A DNA stretch of 64,000 nucleotides. It comes from G963676205 sp964342525. Its GTDB lineage: Bacteria > Campylobacterota > Campylobacteria > Campylobacterales > Arcobacteraceae. The DNA lies in contig CAYFGQ010000005.1 of the NCBI GenBank assembly GCA_964342525.1, positions 27,028 through 91,027 on the forward strand. Reading direction: 5' to 3'. How positions within the stretch are numbered: position 1 is the stretch's first letter; each line of letters begins with the position of its first letter. Shown here piece by piece: positions 48,630 to 57,354 of the stretch. The notes below the pieces were generated by a model. That model saw only the letters and a list, made by a program, of their open reading frames with translations. It did no database searches and was not told the origin of the DNA. The position numbers and the translations under genes are program-made.

Positions 48630-49583
48630 TTATACCCTTATATCAAAGTTTAGACTTAGGCTTTCATTTGAGCCATATGGGTTATTTTGTGTGTTTTCTT
48701 TTTGTATATCTTTTAGAGATAGATTTGATAGAGATAATCCTTGTTTAGATAGATTTTGTTTTAATTTTGGTAAATTTTCACGAAGTATCTCTTTAAAATT
48801 TTCATCTTCTATAAAAAAATTTATGCTTAGATTTTTATCATCTATAAGTCTGAGACTTACCTCTATCTCTCCAAACTCTTTTAGATGGAGTTTTATATTG
48901 CATACAAACTCTTCTTCATCCTTATAAAAAGAGATATCACCCTCATCTAACATATCCCAATCAAAAGGAAGATATGTAAACTGAGAATTTGAAGTAAGAG
49001 ATAAAAGCTGGTAGTAGTCTATCTGAATAAGCATCTTATCTGTTTGTTTTAAAAGCTCTTTATCAGCGTTTGGCATAGATTCTAAATCTTGTTTTAGATT
49101 TAAAAGTAAACCCTTCATATCATTTGAGATATTCTGCCTTTGATTTTGTAAGAGCTTTGATTCTAAGAATACTCCAGAATTTGTGATATTTTGTTTTAAA
49201 TTCTCACTACTAAGGTTTTCTATATTTGTTAGAAAACTTTGTATAGGACTGGAATAATTTTGTAAAGATGGATTTGTTTGCACTCCACTTTGTATTGATT
49301 TCAAAAGGCTAGATGCTGAGGAAAAATCTTTAAAAAGATTTGTACTTTTTAACATCTCTAAAATCTCTGTTTTTGATTGAGAATTTGTGGATAGATTTTG
49401 TAAAAAGTTTAATAGTGTTTGTTTTAATTGGACTTCTAAATTTACATTTTGTTGTCCAGTTAATTGTTGATATGGATTTTGTGTGGTATTCTGGTTTAGA
49501 TTTTGTGTTTGTGGTTGAACTGGATTTCCAGTTTTTTGTGTCTGATTTAGATTTTGAAGTTGGGAGTTAGTTGATAATTGCAT
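48630..49583 (-). CDS. FliK-like hook-length control protein
   Basis: A 317-residue protein with a low-complexity Gln/Asn/Ser-rich N-terminal half (about 1-110) and a conserved C-terminal domain (about 190-310): FTYLPFDWDMLDEGDISFY, IKLHLKEFGEIEVSLRLID and FIEDENFKEILRENLPKLK, the pattern of the FliK C-terminal domain. This distinguishes a long disordered ruler-like part and a globular part that touches FlhB. It is translationally close to the FlhB-like gene. Confidence 0.78.
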   Translation of the reverse strand: MQLSTNSQLQNLNQTQKTGNPVQPQTQNLNQNTTQNPYQQLTGQQNVNLEVQLKQTLLNFLQNLSTNSQSKTEILEMLKSTNLFKDFSSASSLLKSIQSGVQTNPSLQNYSSPIQSFLTNIENLSSENLKQNITNSGVFLESKLLQNQRQNISNDMKGLLLNLKQDLESMPNADKELLKQTDKMLIQIDYYQLLSLTSNSQFTYLPFDWDMLDEGDISFYKDEEEFVCNIKLHLKEFGEIEVSLRLIDDKNLSINFFIEDENFKEILRENLPKLKQNLSKQGLSLSNLSLKDIQKENTQNNPYGSNESLSLNFDIRV

Positions 49584-49714
49584 TTTAACTCCTATTTAAA
49601 GGTTTACCTACTTTTCCTCGGAGCCTTGGATGCAATTACGAAATCAAAGATTTCTATTGCATAAACCAAGCCTCGCGAAAAATAGGCGAAAGTGACGCAG
49701 GTCACTTTCTTAGA
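49584..49714. other. hairpin-rich gap between fabI and the FliK-like gene
   Basis: An imperfect long hairpin spans 49625-49670 (CTTGG, ATGCAAT and GAAATC arms with their complements). A second, perfect 9-bp hairpin GAAAGTGAC-GCAG-GTCACTTTC at 49688-49709 is followed on the minus strand by GCCTATTTTT and can terminate fabI. The block is GC-richer than its surroundings. Confidence 0.6.
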
Positions 49715-50536
49715 CTATTTTTCACCATTCCAAGCGATTTTAGGCTTTCCATTCTCATCAAATTTAACAGCTGGCATTCCCATGATGTTAAACCCATTAT
49801 CAACATAGTGGATTTCACCTGTTACAGCTGAACTTAGATCACTTAACATATACATACCACTGTTTCCAACCTCATCGATTGTTACATTCTTTTTCATTGG
49901 AGCGTGTGCTTCATTCCATTTTAACATAAATGAAAAATCACCAATACCAGATGCTGCTAATGTTTTGATTGGTCCTGCAGAGATTGCATTTACTCTGATT
50001 CCATCTTTTCCTAAATCTTCTGCAAGATATTTTACAGTCATCTCAAGTGCTGCTTTTGCTACACCCATAAGGTTATAGTTAGGAATATATTTTACACCAC
50101 CAAAATATGTTAATGTAAGGATTGATGAGTTATCACTTAAAATTGGTTTTAACTTTCCAGTGATCTCAATAAGTGAATAACAAGAGATTTCAAGTGATTG
50201 AGAGAATACCTCTTTACTAACATCACAAAATCTTCCAGTAAGACCTGACTTATCAGCAAATGCTATGGAATGAACAATAAAATCAATCTTTCCAAAATCT
50301 TTCTCTAAAGACTCTCTAAGAGCTTCAATATGCTCTGGATTACTTGCATCTAATTCATAAACTAAAGATGAACCACAATCAGCTGCTAAAGGTTCAACTT
50401 TTTTCTTAAATCTATCACTTAAATATGTAAATGCCATCTCTGCACCTTGTGCAGCACATTGTTTAGCAATACCATAAGCAATTGATTTATTGTTCGCAAC
50501 TCCAATAATTACACCTTTTTTACCCTTCATTAACAT
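49715..50536 (-). CDS. fabI: enoyl-[acyl-carrier-protein] reductase (NADH)
   Basis: The 273-residue short-chain dehydrogenase-like enzyme completes each fatty-acid elongation cycle. GVIIGVANNKSIAYGIAKQC is the FabI cofactor loop, and YNLMGVAKAALE with the upstream YFGG gives the catalytic Tyr-(x)6-Lys set; FabI is the target class of triclosan-type inhibitors. GGAGG lies 9 bases before the ATG and overlaps the tpiA stop. The tpiA-fabI pair is also found in Campylobacter. Confidence 0.95.
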   Translation of the reverse strand: MLMKGKKGVIIGVANNKSIAYGIAKQCAAQGAEMAFTYLSDRFKKKVEPLAADCGSSLVYELDASNPEHIEALRESLEKDFGKIDFIVHSIAFADKSGLTGRFCDVSKEVFSQSLEISCYSLIEITGKLKPILSDNSSILTLTYFGGVKYIPNYNLMGVAKAALEMTVKYLAEDLGKDGIRVNAISAGPIKTLAASGIGDFSFMLKWNEAHAPMKKNVTIDEVGNSGMYMLSDLSSAVTGEIHYVDNGFNIMGMPAVKFDENGKPKIAWNGEK

Positions 50537-50537
50537 A

Positions 50538-51248
50538 TTATTTTCCCTCCGATATATCTATAATTTTTTTGAAATCTTCTGCATTCCAACTTGCAGTACC
50601 AATTAGAGCACCATCAACATTTGGTACTTCTAATATCTCTCCTATATTTGCTAATTTAACACTTCCACCATATAAAAGTGGTTTTTCTATTTTTGATTTA
50701 ATTGCATTATGAACATTTTCAATATCTTCATTTGTAGCTGTTACACCTGTACCTATTGCCCATACTGGCTCATATGCTAAAATCAATTTATCATAATCTA
50801 CATCGATACCTTCAAACTGTTCCCATACATATGCTAAAGTGTTTTCTAAACCACTTTCTTTAACCTCTAAGGGCTCACCAATACAATAAATAATTGTATA
50901 ACCTTTTTCTTTAAAAAATTGGTATTTTTTTGCGATATCTTCTTGAGATTCACCTAAAACGTGACGTCTTTCACTATGACCAATTAAAATTGTTTTGATA
51001 CCAAACTCTTCAATTTGAGCTGTACCAATCTCCCCTGTAAATGATCCACCATCTGTAGGGTAGGCATTTTGAGCACCTAATGTAAGGTTTGGCTCTGTTC
51101 CAAACTCATCTAATGATGTAGCTGTTGGGAATATAAAAACTTCATTTTTAATATTATTTGATTTGATGTGAGAATTCACATCATTTATAAATTCTTTTGT
51201 TGAACTTCTTGTATGATTTGTCTTGAAATTACTCGCAATAATTTTCAA
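50538..51248 (-). CDS. tpiA: triosephosphate isomerase
   Basis: The 236-residue TIM-barrel enzyme has KIIASNFKTNHTR (active-site Asn-Lys), ILIGHSERR (catalytic His), ILAYEPVWAIGTG (catalytic Glu) and LLYGGSVKLAN (phosphate loop). It is slightly shorter than usual. One base separates it from fabI. A minus-strand TATAAT at 51271-51276 is the likely promoter. Confidence 0.96.
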   Translation of the reverse strand: MKIIASNFKTNHTRSSTKEFINDVNSHIKSNNIKNEVFIFPTATSLDEFGTEPNLTLGAQNAYPTDGGSFTGEIGTAQIEEFGIKTILIGHSERRHVLGESQEDIAKKYQFFKEKGYTIIYCIGEPLEVKESGLENTLAYVWEQFEGIDVDYDKLILAYEPVWAIGTGVTATNEDIENVHNAIKSKIEKPLLYGGSVKLANIGEILEVPNVDGALIGTASWNAEDFKKIIDISEGK

Positions 51249-51270
51249 AGGAACTCCTTGTAAAATGTGG

Positions 51271-51276
51271 ATTATA
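51271..51276 (-). promoter_or_regulatory. candidate -10 of tpiA-fabI
   Basis: On the minus strand GGTATAATCC, about 22 bases before tpiA, leaving a short leader with AAGGAGTTCC as ribosome binding site. Confidence 0.55.
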
Positions 51277-51304
51277 CCATAATGATAATTACAAAACGTA
51301 AACT

Positions 51305-52252
51305 TTATGGTACAGGTACTTTTTCAATTATCTTTTGAAGTATCTGATCAGCCGTAATCCCTTCTGCTTCTGCCTCATAACTAAGTACTATTCTATGTCT
51401 TAAAACATCTTTAAAAACTAAAGATATATCAAGGGGTGACACATGATCTTTTCCCCTTAAATATGCTTTTGCCTTTACTGCTTTAAACATATCAATTGTA
51501 GCCCTCGGACTCGCTCCAAATTGAAGATAATCTCTTATAGAATCTAAGCCATATTTCTCCACTTCCCTTGTAGCAAAAATAAGATCTACAATATATTCTT
51601 CAAGCTGAGTATCAATATGAATATTTGCCACTTCCTCTTTTAAAGTCTCAATATCCTCTTTATGAAGTATAGCGTTGATAGCTTCGAAGGTTTTATTTGC
51701 AACCATTTTTGCCATCTTATACTCTTCTTCTTTTGAATTATATCCCACTACAATCTTAAGCATAAATCTATCAAGTTGTGCTTCAGGTAATGTATATACT
51801 CCCTCTTGCTCCACTGGATTTTGTGTAGCAAGTACTAAAAATGGAAGATCTATTTTAAATGATTGTTCACCTATGGTCACTTGTTTTTCTTGCATCACCT
51901 CAAGAAGTGCTGATTGTACTTTTGCAGGTGCTCTATTTATCTCATCTGCAAGTAAAAGATTTGTAAATACTGGACCTTTTTTTATCTTAAAATCACCACT
52001 TTTCATATCATAAATCTCTGTACCAATAATATCTGTAGGAAGAAGGTCTGGTGTAAATTGAACCCTTTTAAAATTTAATGCTAAAGTATCAGATACTGCT
52101 TTTACTGTCGTAGTCTTTGCAAGCCCAGGAACCCCCTCAAGTAATATATGCCCATCACATAATATACCCATCAAAAGAGCTTCTACCATATGCTCTTGAC
52201 CAATAACTGCTTTTGATATCTCTTGTTTTATAACTTCTATTTTTTGTATCAT
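51305..52252 (-). CDS. MoxR-family AAA+ ATPase
   Basis: The 315-residue ATPase has Walker A EGVPGLAKTT, Walker B LLADEINRAPAKVQSALLEVM, sensor 1 LATQNPVEQEG and PEAQLDRFMLK (arginine finger region). MoxR ATPases act as chaperones for metal insertion or assembly of partner complexes and are usually next to a DUF58/VWA gene. No such partner is directly downstream; tpiA follows. Confidence 0.9.
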   Translation of the reverse strand: MIQKIEVIKQEISKAVIGQEHMVEALLMGILCDGHILLEGVPGLAKTTTVKAVSDTLALNFKRVQFTPDLLPTDIIGTEIYDMKSGDFKIKKGPVFTNLLLADEINRAPAKVQSALLEVMQEKQVTIGEQSFKIDLPFLVLATQNPVEQEGVYTLPEAQLDRFMLKIVVGYNSKEEEYKMAKMVANKTFEAINAILHKEDIETLKEEVANIHIDTQLEEYIVDLIFATREVEKYGLDSIRDYLQFGASPRATIDMFKAVKAKAYLRGKDHVSPLDISLVFKDVLRHRIVLSYEAEAEGITADQILQKIIEKVPVP

Positions 52253-52520
52253 TTTTTATCTTTAAAATATTTTCTGTGATTTTATCAAATTTTGACTTAT
52301 TGGGATTTTATACTCCTAAAATATCTAAGATAAAATATTATTAAATTTCTTTTTCAAATCTTTTAGGTACAAAATTTGCATATTTTTAGCTATGATATGT
52401 AATTATTTATAAAAGAACTTAAGATATTAAACTATAAAATAAACCTATAATTAAGAGGTTTAAACAATAGTTTGTTATATAATTCAGACAAATATTTACA
52501 AAAAGGTTACACTTTAAAAT
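52253..52520. other. divergent promoter region of moxR and cetB
   Basis: No gene. A TATAAT at 52478-52483 is the candidate -10 for cetB, with GGTTACAC before the start. The rest is AT-rich without recognisable structure. Confidence 0.45.
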
Positions 52521-53042
52521 ATGGCTAAAAACAAAATCACCCCGACAAATGAAGAGAAAATTCTTGGTGAAAACGACTTTATAGTTTCAAAAACAGATAC
52601 AAAAGGTATCATCACATACTGTAATGAGATATTTATGGATATGGCTGAATACACTGAAGCTGAACTATTGGGTAAAAATCACAACCTTATTAGACATCCA
52701 GATATGCCTCAAATTGCATTTAAAGTGGCATGGGATCTAGTACAATCGGGAAAAGAGTTTTTTGGATTTGTAAAAAACCTTAGAAAAAATGGTGGGTATT
52801 ATTGGGTATTTGCAAATATCTCGCCAGACTATGATCAAAATGGTAAAATTATTGGATACACAAGTATTAGAAGAAAACCTAATCCTGATGCACTTAAAAC
52901 TATTATCCCACTTTATCAACAATTATTACAAGCTGAGAAACAAGGTGGTATGAATCAATCACTAAAAGCCATTGAAGCCTTACTTGAAGAGAAAAATATG
53001 CAATACAATGAACTAATAGTTACACTACAAGGGATTAATTAA
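52521..53042 (+). CDS. cetB: PAS-domain energy-taxis sensor (CetB-like)
   Basis: The 173-residue soluble protein is a PAS domain of the Aer type: ENDFIVSKTDTKGIITYCNE, LLGKNHNLIRHPDMPQIAFK, WVFANISPDYDQNGKIIGYTS; it probably binds FAD. In C. jejuni CetB is a separate PAS protein that signals through the membrane receptor CetA. Here its stop overlaps the start of the receptor gene by one base, so the two are expressed together. Confidence 0.88.
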   Translation: MAKNKITPTNEEKILGENDFIVSKTDTKGIITYCNEIFMDMAEYTEAELLGKNHNLIRHPDMPQIAFKVAWDLVQSGKEFFGFVKNLRKNGGYYWVFANISPDYDQNGKIIGYTSIRRKPNPDALKTIIPLYQQLLQAEKQGGMNQSLKAIEALLEEKNMQYNELIVTLQGIN

Positions 53043-54553
53043 TGGAATGGCTATTTCGTAGAGTAAACTCATTTAATTTAGTAAAAAATGGTATTTTACA
53101 ATTACTAAATGCTATGATAGTAGGTTTTAACCTAACGGTTATGTTCTTTATTGAAGATATCCCAACACCACTTATGCACACACTAAATGTACTTACAATT
53201 ATTGGAGCAACATTTCTAATCGTAGTTGGATATATGGCACTTAATAGATATTCAAGACAAGTACAAGAGATTGATGAAATAGCTCAAAGAGTAGCAAAAG
53301 GTGAGCTTTATCATAGGGTTACAAATATTGATGAGACAGATGAGATTGGTAAACTAGCTTGGGCATTTAACAATGTACTTGATCAAGTGGAGACATTTAG
53401 TAGGGATATGGATTCTTCACTCTCTTTAACTTCCCAAGGGGAGACATATAGAAGAATGGATCCAAAAGGTTTACATGGAGATTTTGTAAAATATTCACAA
53501 AATATCAATAAAGCACTAGAAAAAATCTCAACTGCACAAAGTAAAGATGCCTTTATCCAAGATATGTTAAAAATTGTTGAAGAATATAAAAACAATGATT
53601 ATACAAATTCAATAGATACAACAGGTATGCAAGAAGATATCATCGGCCTAGCAAATGGTATAAATAAACTAGGAGAATCCCTAGCAGCACTTAGTCTTGA
53701 AAACTTACACAATGGTTTAGCCCTACAACAAGGAGCACAAAAACTAGCAGATAATGTATCTATCTTAAATAAATCATCCCACGAACAAGCAGCATCTTTA
53801 GATCAAACATCTTCAGACCTACAAGATGTAACACAAAATATAAAAAGTAATAACCAAGATACATCAAAGATGGCGCAATATGCTTCAAGCGTAACAAAAT
53901 CAGCAAATAGTGGAAAGAGTCTAGCAAATGAAACAGCAAGCTCAATGGATGATATAAATACAAAAGTAACAGCTATCAATGAAGCAATCACCGTAATTGA
54001 TCAAATCGCTTTCCAAACAAATATCCTATCACTAAATGCAGCAGTAGAAGCTGCAACGGCAGGTGAGGCAGGTAAAGGATTTGCAGTAGTTGCACAAGAA
54101 GTAAGAAATCTAGCAGCAAGATCAGCAGAAGCAGCAAAAGAGATCAAAGATTTAGTAGAAGATGCCACAACTAAAACAAGTCATGGTAAAAAGATAGCCG
54201 ATGATATGATCGAAGGATACAATGAACTTAGTGATAATATTGATCATACTATAGAGCTTATCCAAAATGTTACAAGGGTAAGTAAAGAGCAAGAGCAAAA
54301 AATAGTTCAAATAAATGAAGCGGTAGTGATCATCGATAGAAAAACAAGTGAAAGTGCAAAAATCGCTGAAGAGACAAATATCGTAGCTATCCAATCAAAT
54401 GACATCGCCCAAAAAATCGTAGAAGATGCAAAAAGCAAAGAAGCAAAGGGTAAAGAGGATGTTCATATTAGAAAAAAACTAGTTGATCTTGATTATAAAG
54501 GTCCGGAACGAAGAAAAGTAGAAAACAAATTAAAACACCACGAAGAGCTTTAA
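53042..54553 (+). CDS. cetA: membrane chemoreceptor of the Aer/CetA type
   Basis: The 503-residue protein has one or two N-terminal hydrophobic helices (about 18-36 and 45-68) with almost no periplasmic part, a HAMP domain (about 70-125), a second linker and a methyl-accepting signalling domain with tip IDQIAFQTNILSLNAAVEAA. The lack of a periplasmic sensor and the upstream PAS gene indicate that it receives its signal from CetB. The signalling-tip DNA is nearly identical to that of the receptor at 45066-47483. Confidence 0.9.
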   Translation: MEWLFRRVNSFNLVKNGILQLLNAMIVGFNLTVMFFIEDIPTPLMHTLNVLTIIGATFLIVVGYMALNRYSRQVQEIDEIAQRVAKGELYHRVTNIDETDEIGKLAWAFNNVLDQVETFSRDMDSSLSLTSQGETYRRMDPKGLHGDFVKYSQNINKALEKISTAQSKDAFIQDMLKIVEEYKNNDYTNSIDTTGMQEDIIGLANGINKLGESLAALSLENLHNGLALQQGAQKLADNVSILNKSSHEQAASLDQTSSDLQDVTQNIKSNNQDTSKMAQYASSVTKSANSGKSLANETASSMDDINTKVTAINEAITVIDQIAFQTNILSLNAAVEAATAGEAGKGFAVVAQEVRNLAARSAEAAKEIKDLVEDATTKTSHGKKIADDMIEGYNELSDNIDHTIELIQNVTRVSKEQEQKIVQINEAVVIIDRKTSESAKIAEETNIVAIQSNDIAQKIVEDAKSKEAKGKEDVHIRKKLVDLDYKGPERRKVENKLKHHEEL

Positions 54554-54559
54554 AAATAA

Positions 54560-54586
54560 AAGATAACTCTATTTTAGAGTTATCTT
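54560..54586 (+). terminator. terminator of cetBA
   Basis: AAGATAACTCT and its 11-bp complement with ATTTT loop, 6 bases after the stop, then CTCC and a T-rich stretch. Confidence 0.75.
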
Positions 54587-54646
54587 CTCCTCACTTTAAA
54601 AACTTACAATTTCATTAATTTAATCAAATATTAAACTTTCTTTAGA

Positions 54647-54652
54647 TAAAAT
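54647..54652 (+). promoter_or_regulatory. candidate -10 of rpsB-tsf
   Basis: TAAAAT in AGATAAAATCGC, placing the transcript start just before the structured leader. Confidence 0.4.
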
Positions 54653-54688
54653 CGCAACTCTTTTTCCAAAAATACTTGGTAAAAAGAA

Positions 54689-54755
54689 CCTCACAAGTGT
54701 CAATCCTGTACTGAGTTGTGCGTTGGCATTAAGGGACACTGAGGCTTAAACTCAG
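54689..54755 (+). promoter_or_regulatory. predicted pseudoknot leader of rpsB
   Basis: CCTCA (54689-54693) and GTGTC (54697-54701) pair with GACAC-TGAGG (54735-54744). Inside the loop CTGAGTT (54711-54717) is fully complementary to AACTCAG (54749-54755) downstream of the stem, forming an H-type pseudoknot. The block is GC-richer than the surrounding spacer and ends 30 bases before rpsB. In other bacteria S2 represses its own mRNA through a leader structure. Confidence 0.55.
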
Positions 54756-54785
54756 ACAAAGTTATATTAAATTAGGAGAACTAAA

Positions 54786-55580
54786 ATGGTTACAATGAAA
54801 GACCTACTAGAGTGTGGTGTACACTTCGGACACCAAACAAGAAGATGGAACCCAAAAATGAAAAAATATATTTTTGGTGTAAGAAAGAATATCTATATTA
54901 TAGATTTACAAAAAACATTAAGATATTTCAGATATACATATAATGTAGTTAAAGAAAGAGCAGCAGCTGGTGAAACAATGATGTTCGTTGGTACTAAAAA
55001 ACAAGCAAACGAAGCTGTAAAAAGAGCTGCGATTGAATGTGATATGCCATATGTTAACCACAGATGGTTAGGTGGAATGTTAACAAACTACCCAACAATC
55101 AAAAAATCAATTAGAAAATTAGAAATTATTAAAAAGATGAGAGAAGAGGGTCAATTAGGTCTTCTTACTAAAAAAGAAGCTTTAATGCTTACAAGAAAAG
55201 AAGAGAAACTTGAAGCATACCTTGGTGGTATGAAAGAGATGAAAAAACTTCCAGATATGATGTTTGTACTTGATGCAGTTAAAGAAAAAATTGCTATTCA
55301 AGAAGCTAGAAGACTTGGAATTACTGTTGTAGCTCCACTAGATACAAACTGTGATCCAGATGTAGTTGATCTTCCAATCCCAGGAAACGATGATGCTATC
55401 AGATCAATCCAATTATTCTGTAACGAAATGGCTGCAGCTATGAACGAAGGTAAAGCTATTTTCGCTGGTGACGCAGGTGAAGCTGAAGTTGCTCCAGAAG
55501 TAAGCGCTGAAGAGCAAGCAGAGTTAGTAGAAGAAGCAGTTGCTGAGGGTGAAACTGCAGAAGAGACAAAGGAAGCGTAA
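54786..55580 (+). CDS. rpsB: 30S ribosomal protein S2
   Basis: The 264-residue protein begins MVTMKDLLECGVHFGHQTRRWNP and contains YVNHRWLGGMLTNYPTI and the C-terminal VAPLDTNCDPD, all S2 hallmarks. The last 40 residues are an acidic Glu/Ala-rich tail, an extension seen in this phylum. TTAGGAGAA precedes the ATG. tsf starts two bases after the stop. Confidence 0.97.
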   Translation: MVTMKDLLECGVHFGHQTRRWNPKMKKYIFGVRKNIYIIDLQKTLRYFRYTYNVVKERAAAGETMMFVGTKKQANEAVKRAAIECDMPYVNHRWLGGMLTNYPTIKKSIRKLEIIKKMREEGQLGLLTKKEALMLTRKEEKLEAYLGGMKEMKKLPDMMFVLDAVKEKIAIQEARRLGITVVAPLDTNCDPDVVDLPIPGNDDAIRSIQLFCNEMAAAMNEGKAIFAGDAGEAEVAPEVSAEEQAELVEEAVAEGETAEETKEA

Positions 55581-55582
55581 TC

Positions 55583-56620
55583 ATGGCAACTGTATCTCCA
55601 AAAATGGTAAAAGAGTTAAGAGAGAGAAGTGGTGCAGGAATGATGGACTGTAAGAAAGCTCTTAATGCTGCTGAAGGTGACATGGATTTAGCTATGGACA
55701 AGCTTAGAGAAGCTGGTCTTGGTAAAGCTGCTAAAAAATCTGGAAATGTTGCTGCTGAAGGTCTAATCGCTATCGATGTAAACGCTGACAAAGCTACAAT
55801 GGTTGAGATCAATTCTCAAACTGACTTCGTTGCTAAAAATGACCAATTTATCGCTTTAACAAAAGAGATCACTGCTCAAGTTCAAGCTAACAACTCTTCT
55901 ACAACAGAAGAGCTTTTAGCTACTGATATCAACGGTGAAAACTTTGAGACATTCCTAAATGGTAAAATCGCTACTATCGGTGAAAACATTGTACCAAGAA
56001 GAATGGTAAATGTTGCTGTTGAGGGTGTAGCTAATGGTTATGTTCACGGTGGAAAAGTTGGTGTTATCTTAACTGCTAAATGTGATGATGCTGCAAAAGA
56101 GAAAACAACTGATCTTTTAAAGAAAATCGCTATGCACGCTGCTTCAATGAAACCAACAGTAATCAGCTACAAAGATTTAGATGCTGTATTCATTGAAAAA
56201 GAAAACAAAGGTATCATCGCTGATATCGAAAAAGAGAACGAAGAGTTAGTAAGACTTGGTAAACCTCTTAAAAACATCCCTGAGTTTGTTTCTATGCAAC
56301 AATTAACTGAAGAAGCTCAAGAGGCTGCTAAAGCTAAGATGAAAGAAGAGTTATTAGCTCAAGGTAAACCAGAAAAAATCATTGATAATATCGTAAAAGG
56401 TAAGATCGCTAGATGGGTTGAAGATAATACTCAATTAGATAAAACTCATGCATTATTATCTCAAACTTACGTAATGGACGATTCTATGACAGTTGAGCAA
56501 GCTATCAAAGCTGTAGATGCTTCAATTGAATTAGTTGAGTATGTAAGATTTGAACTTGGTGATGGTATCGAGAAAAAAGAAGAAGATTTCGCGGCAGAAG
56601 TTGCAGCGCAAATGTCTTAA
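55583..56620 (+). CDS. tsf: elongation factor Ts
   Basis: The 345-residue factor exchanges GDP for GTP on EF-Tu. The N-terminal motif VKELRERSGAGMMDCKKAL, the EF-Tu contact QTDFVAKND and HGGKVGVIL are present. It is longer than the E. coli protein (283) owing to an insertion in the C-terminal half, which is common in Campylobacterota. Confidence 0.97.
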   Translation: MATVSPKMVKELRERSGAGMMDCKKALNAAEGDMDLAMDKLREAGLGKAAKKSGNVAAEGLIAIDVNADKATMVEINSQTDFVAKNDQFIALTKEITAQVQANNSSTTEELLATDINGENFETFLNGKIATIGENIVPRRMVNVAVEGVANGYVHGGKVGVILTAKCDDAAKEKTTDLLKKIAMHAASMKPTVISYKDLDAVFIEKENKGIIADIEKENEELVRLGKPLKNIPEFVSMQQLTEEAQEAAKAKMKEELLAQGKPEKIIDNIVKGKIARWVEDNTQLDKTHALLSQTYVMDDSMTVEQAIKAVDASIELVEYVRFELGDGIEKKEEDFAAEVAAQMS

Positions 56621-56667
56621 TCACCATTTTTAGATAAATGATATATAGGTTTGTAGGTAAGTAGTCA

Positions 56668-57354
56668 ATGGATAATCAAACTACTCCTACAACACCAACT
56701 ACACAAACACAGTGTTTATTAAAAGCACAAAATCTATCCCATAAATTTGATTATACACTTTTTGAAGATATAAGTTTTGAACTTGATCAAAATCAAACTA
56801 TAGCAATAATTGGTACAAGTGGTAGTGGAAAATCTACTCTTTTAAATATATTATCATCCCTTTTAGCTCCTAGCGAAGGTGACGTATATTTTAATGAGCA
56901 GAATTTATACAAACAAAAAAAAGATAAACTTTTAAAGATAAGAAGAGAAGATTTTGGTATAATCTTTCAAGCACATTATCTATTTCGTGGCTTTGATGCT
57001 ACAGAAAACCTAGAGATTACAAGGCTTTTAAGTGCAAATGATATAGATCCTGAGCTTATTAAAAAACTTAAAATAGACCATGTGATGAAGCAACAAGTTG
57101 GTGAGCTTAGTGGTGGTCAACAACAAAGACTATCAATAGCAAGGGTTATGACTAAAAGACCTAAGATAATCTTTGCAGATGAGCCAACAGGAAACTTAGA
57201 TAAACAAACTGCTGATGAAGTTATGGATGTAATATTTAACTATGTTTATGAAACAAATGGAGCTATGATTTTAGTAACCCATGAAGAGTCCTTAGCCCAT
57301 AGAGCAGATATAGTATATAAACTAGAAAATAAAGAACTAAAGAGGATAAAGTAA
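56668..57354 (+). CDS. ABC transporter ATPase (LolD/FtsE-like)
   Basis: The 228-residue ATPase has Walker A IIGTSGSGKST, Q-loop GIIFQAHYLFRGFDATEN, signature ELSGGQQQR, Walker B IIFADEPTGNLD and VTHEE. The D-E-P-T-G-N-L-D form and size fit the MacB/LolD class, which works with FtsX-like permeases; none is adjacent. The first 15 residues are a Thr/Pro-rich extension. The same gene order (rpsB-tsf-ABC) occurs in C. jejuni. Confidence 0.88.
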   Translation: MDNQTTPTTPTTQTQCLLKAQNLSHKFDYTLFEDISFELDQNQTIAIIGTSGSGKSTLLNILSSLLAPSEGDVYFNEQNLYKQKKDKLLKIRREDFGIIFQAHYLFRGFDATENLEITRLLSANDIDPELIKKLKIDHVMKQQVGELSGGQQQRLSIARVMTKRPKIIFADEPTGNLDKQTADEVMDVIFNYVYETNGAMILVTHEESLAHRADIVYKLENKELKRIK

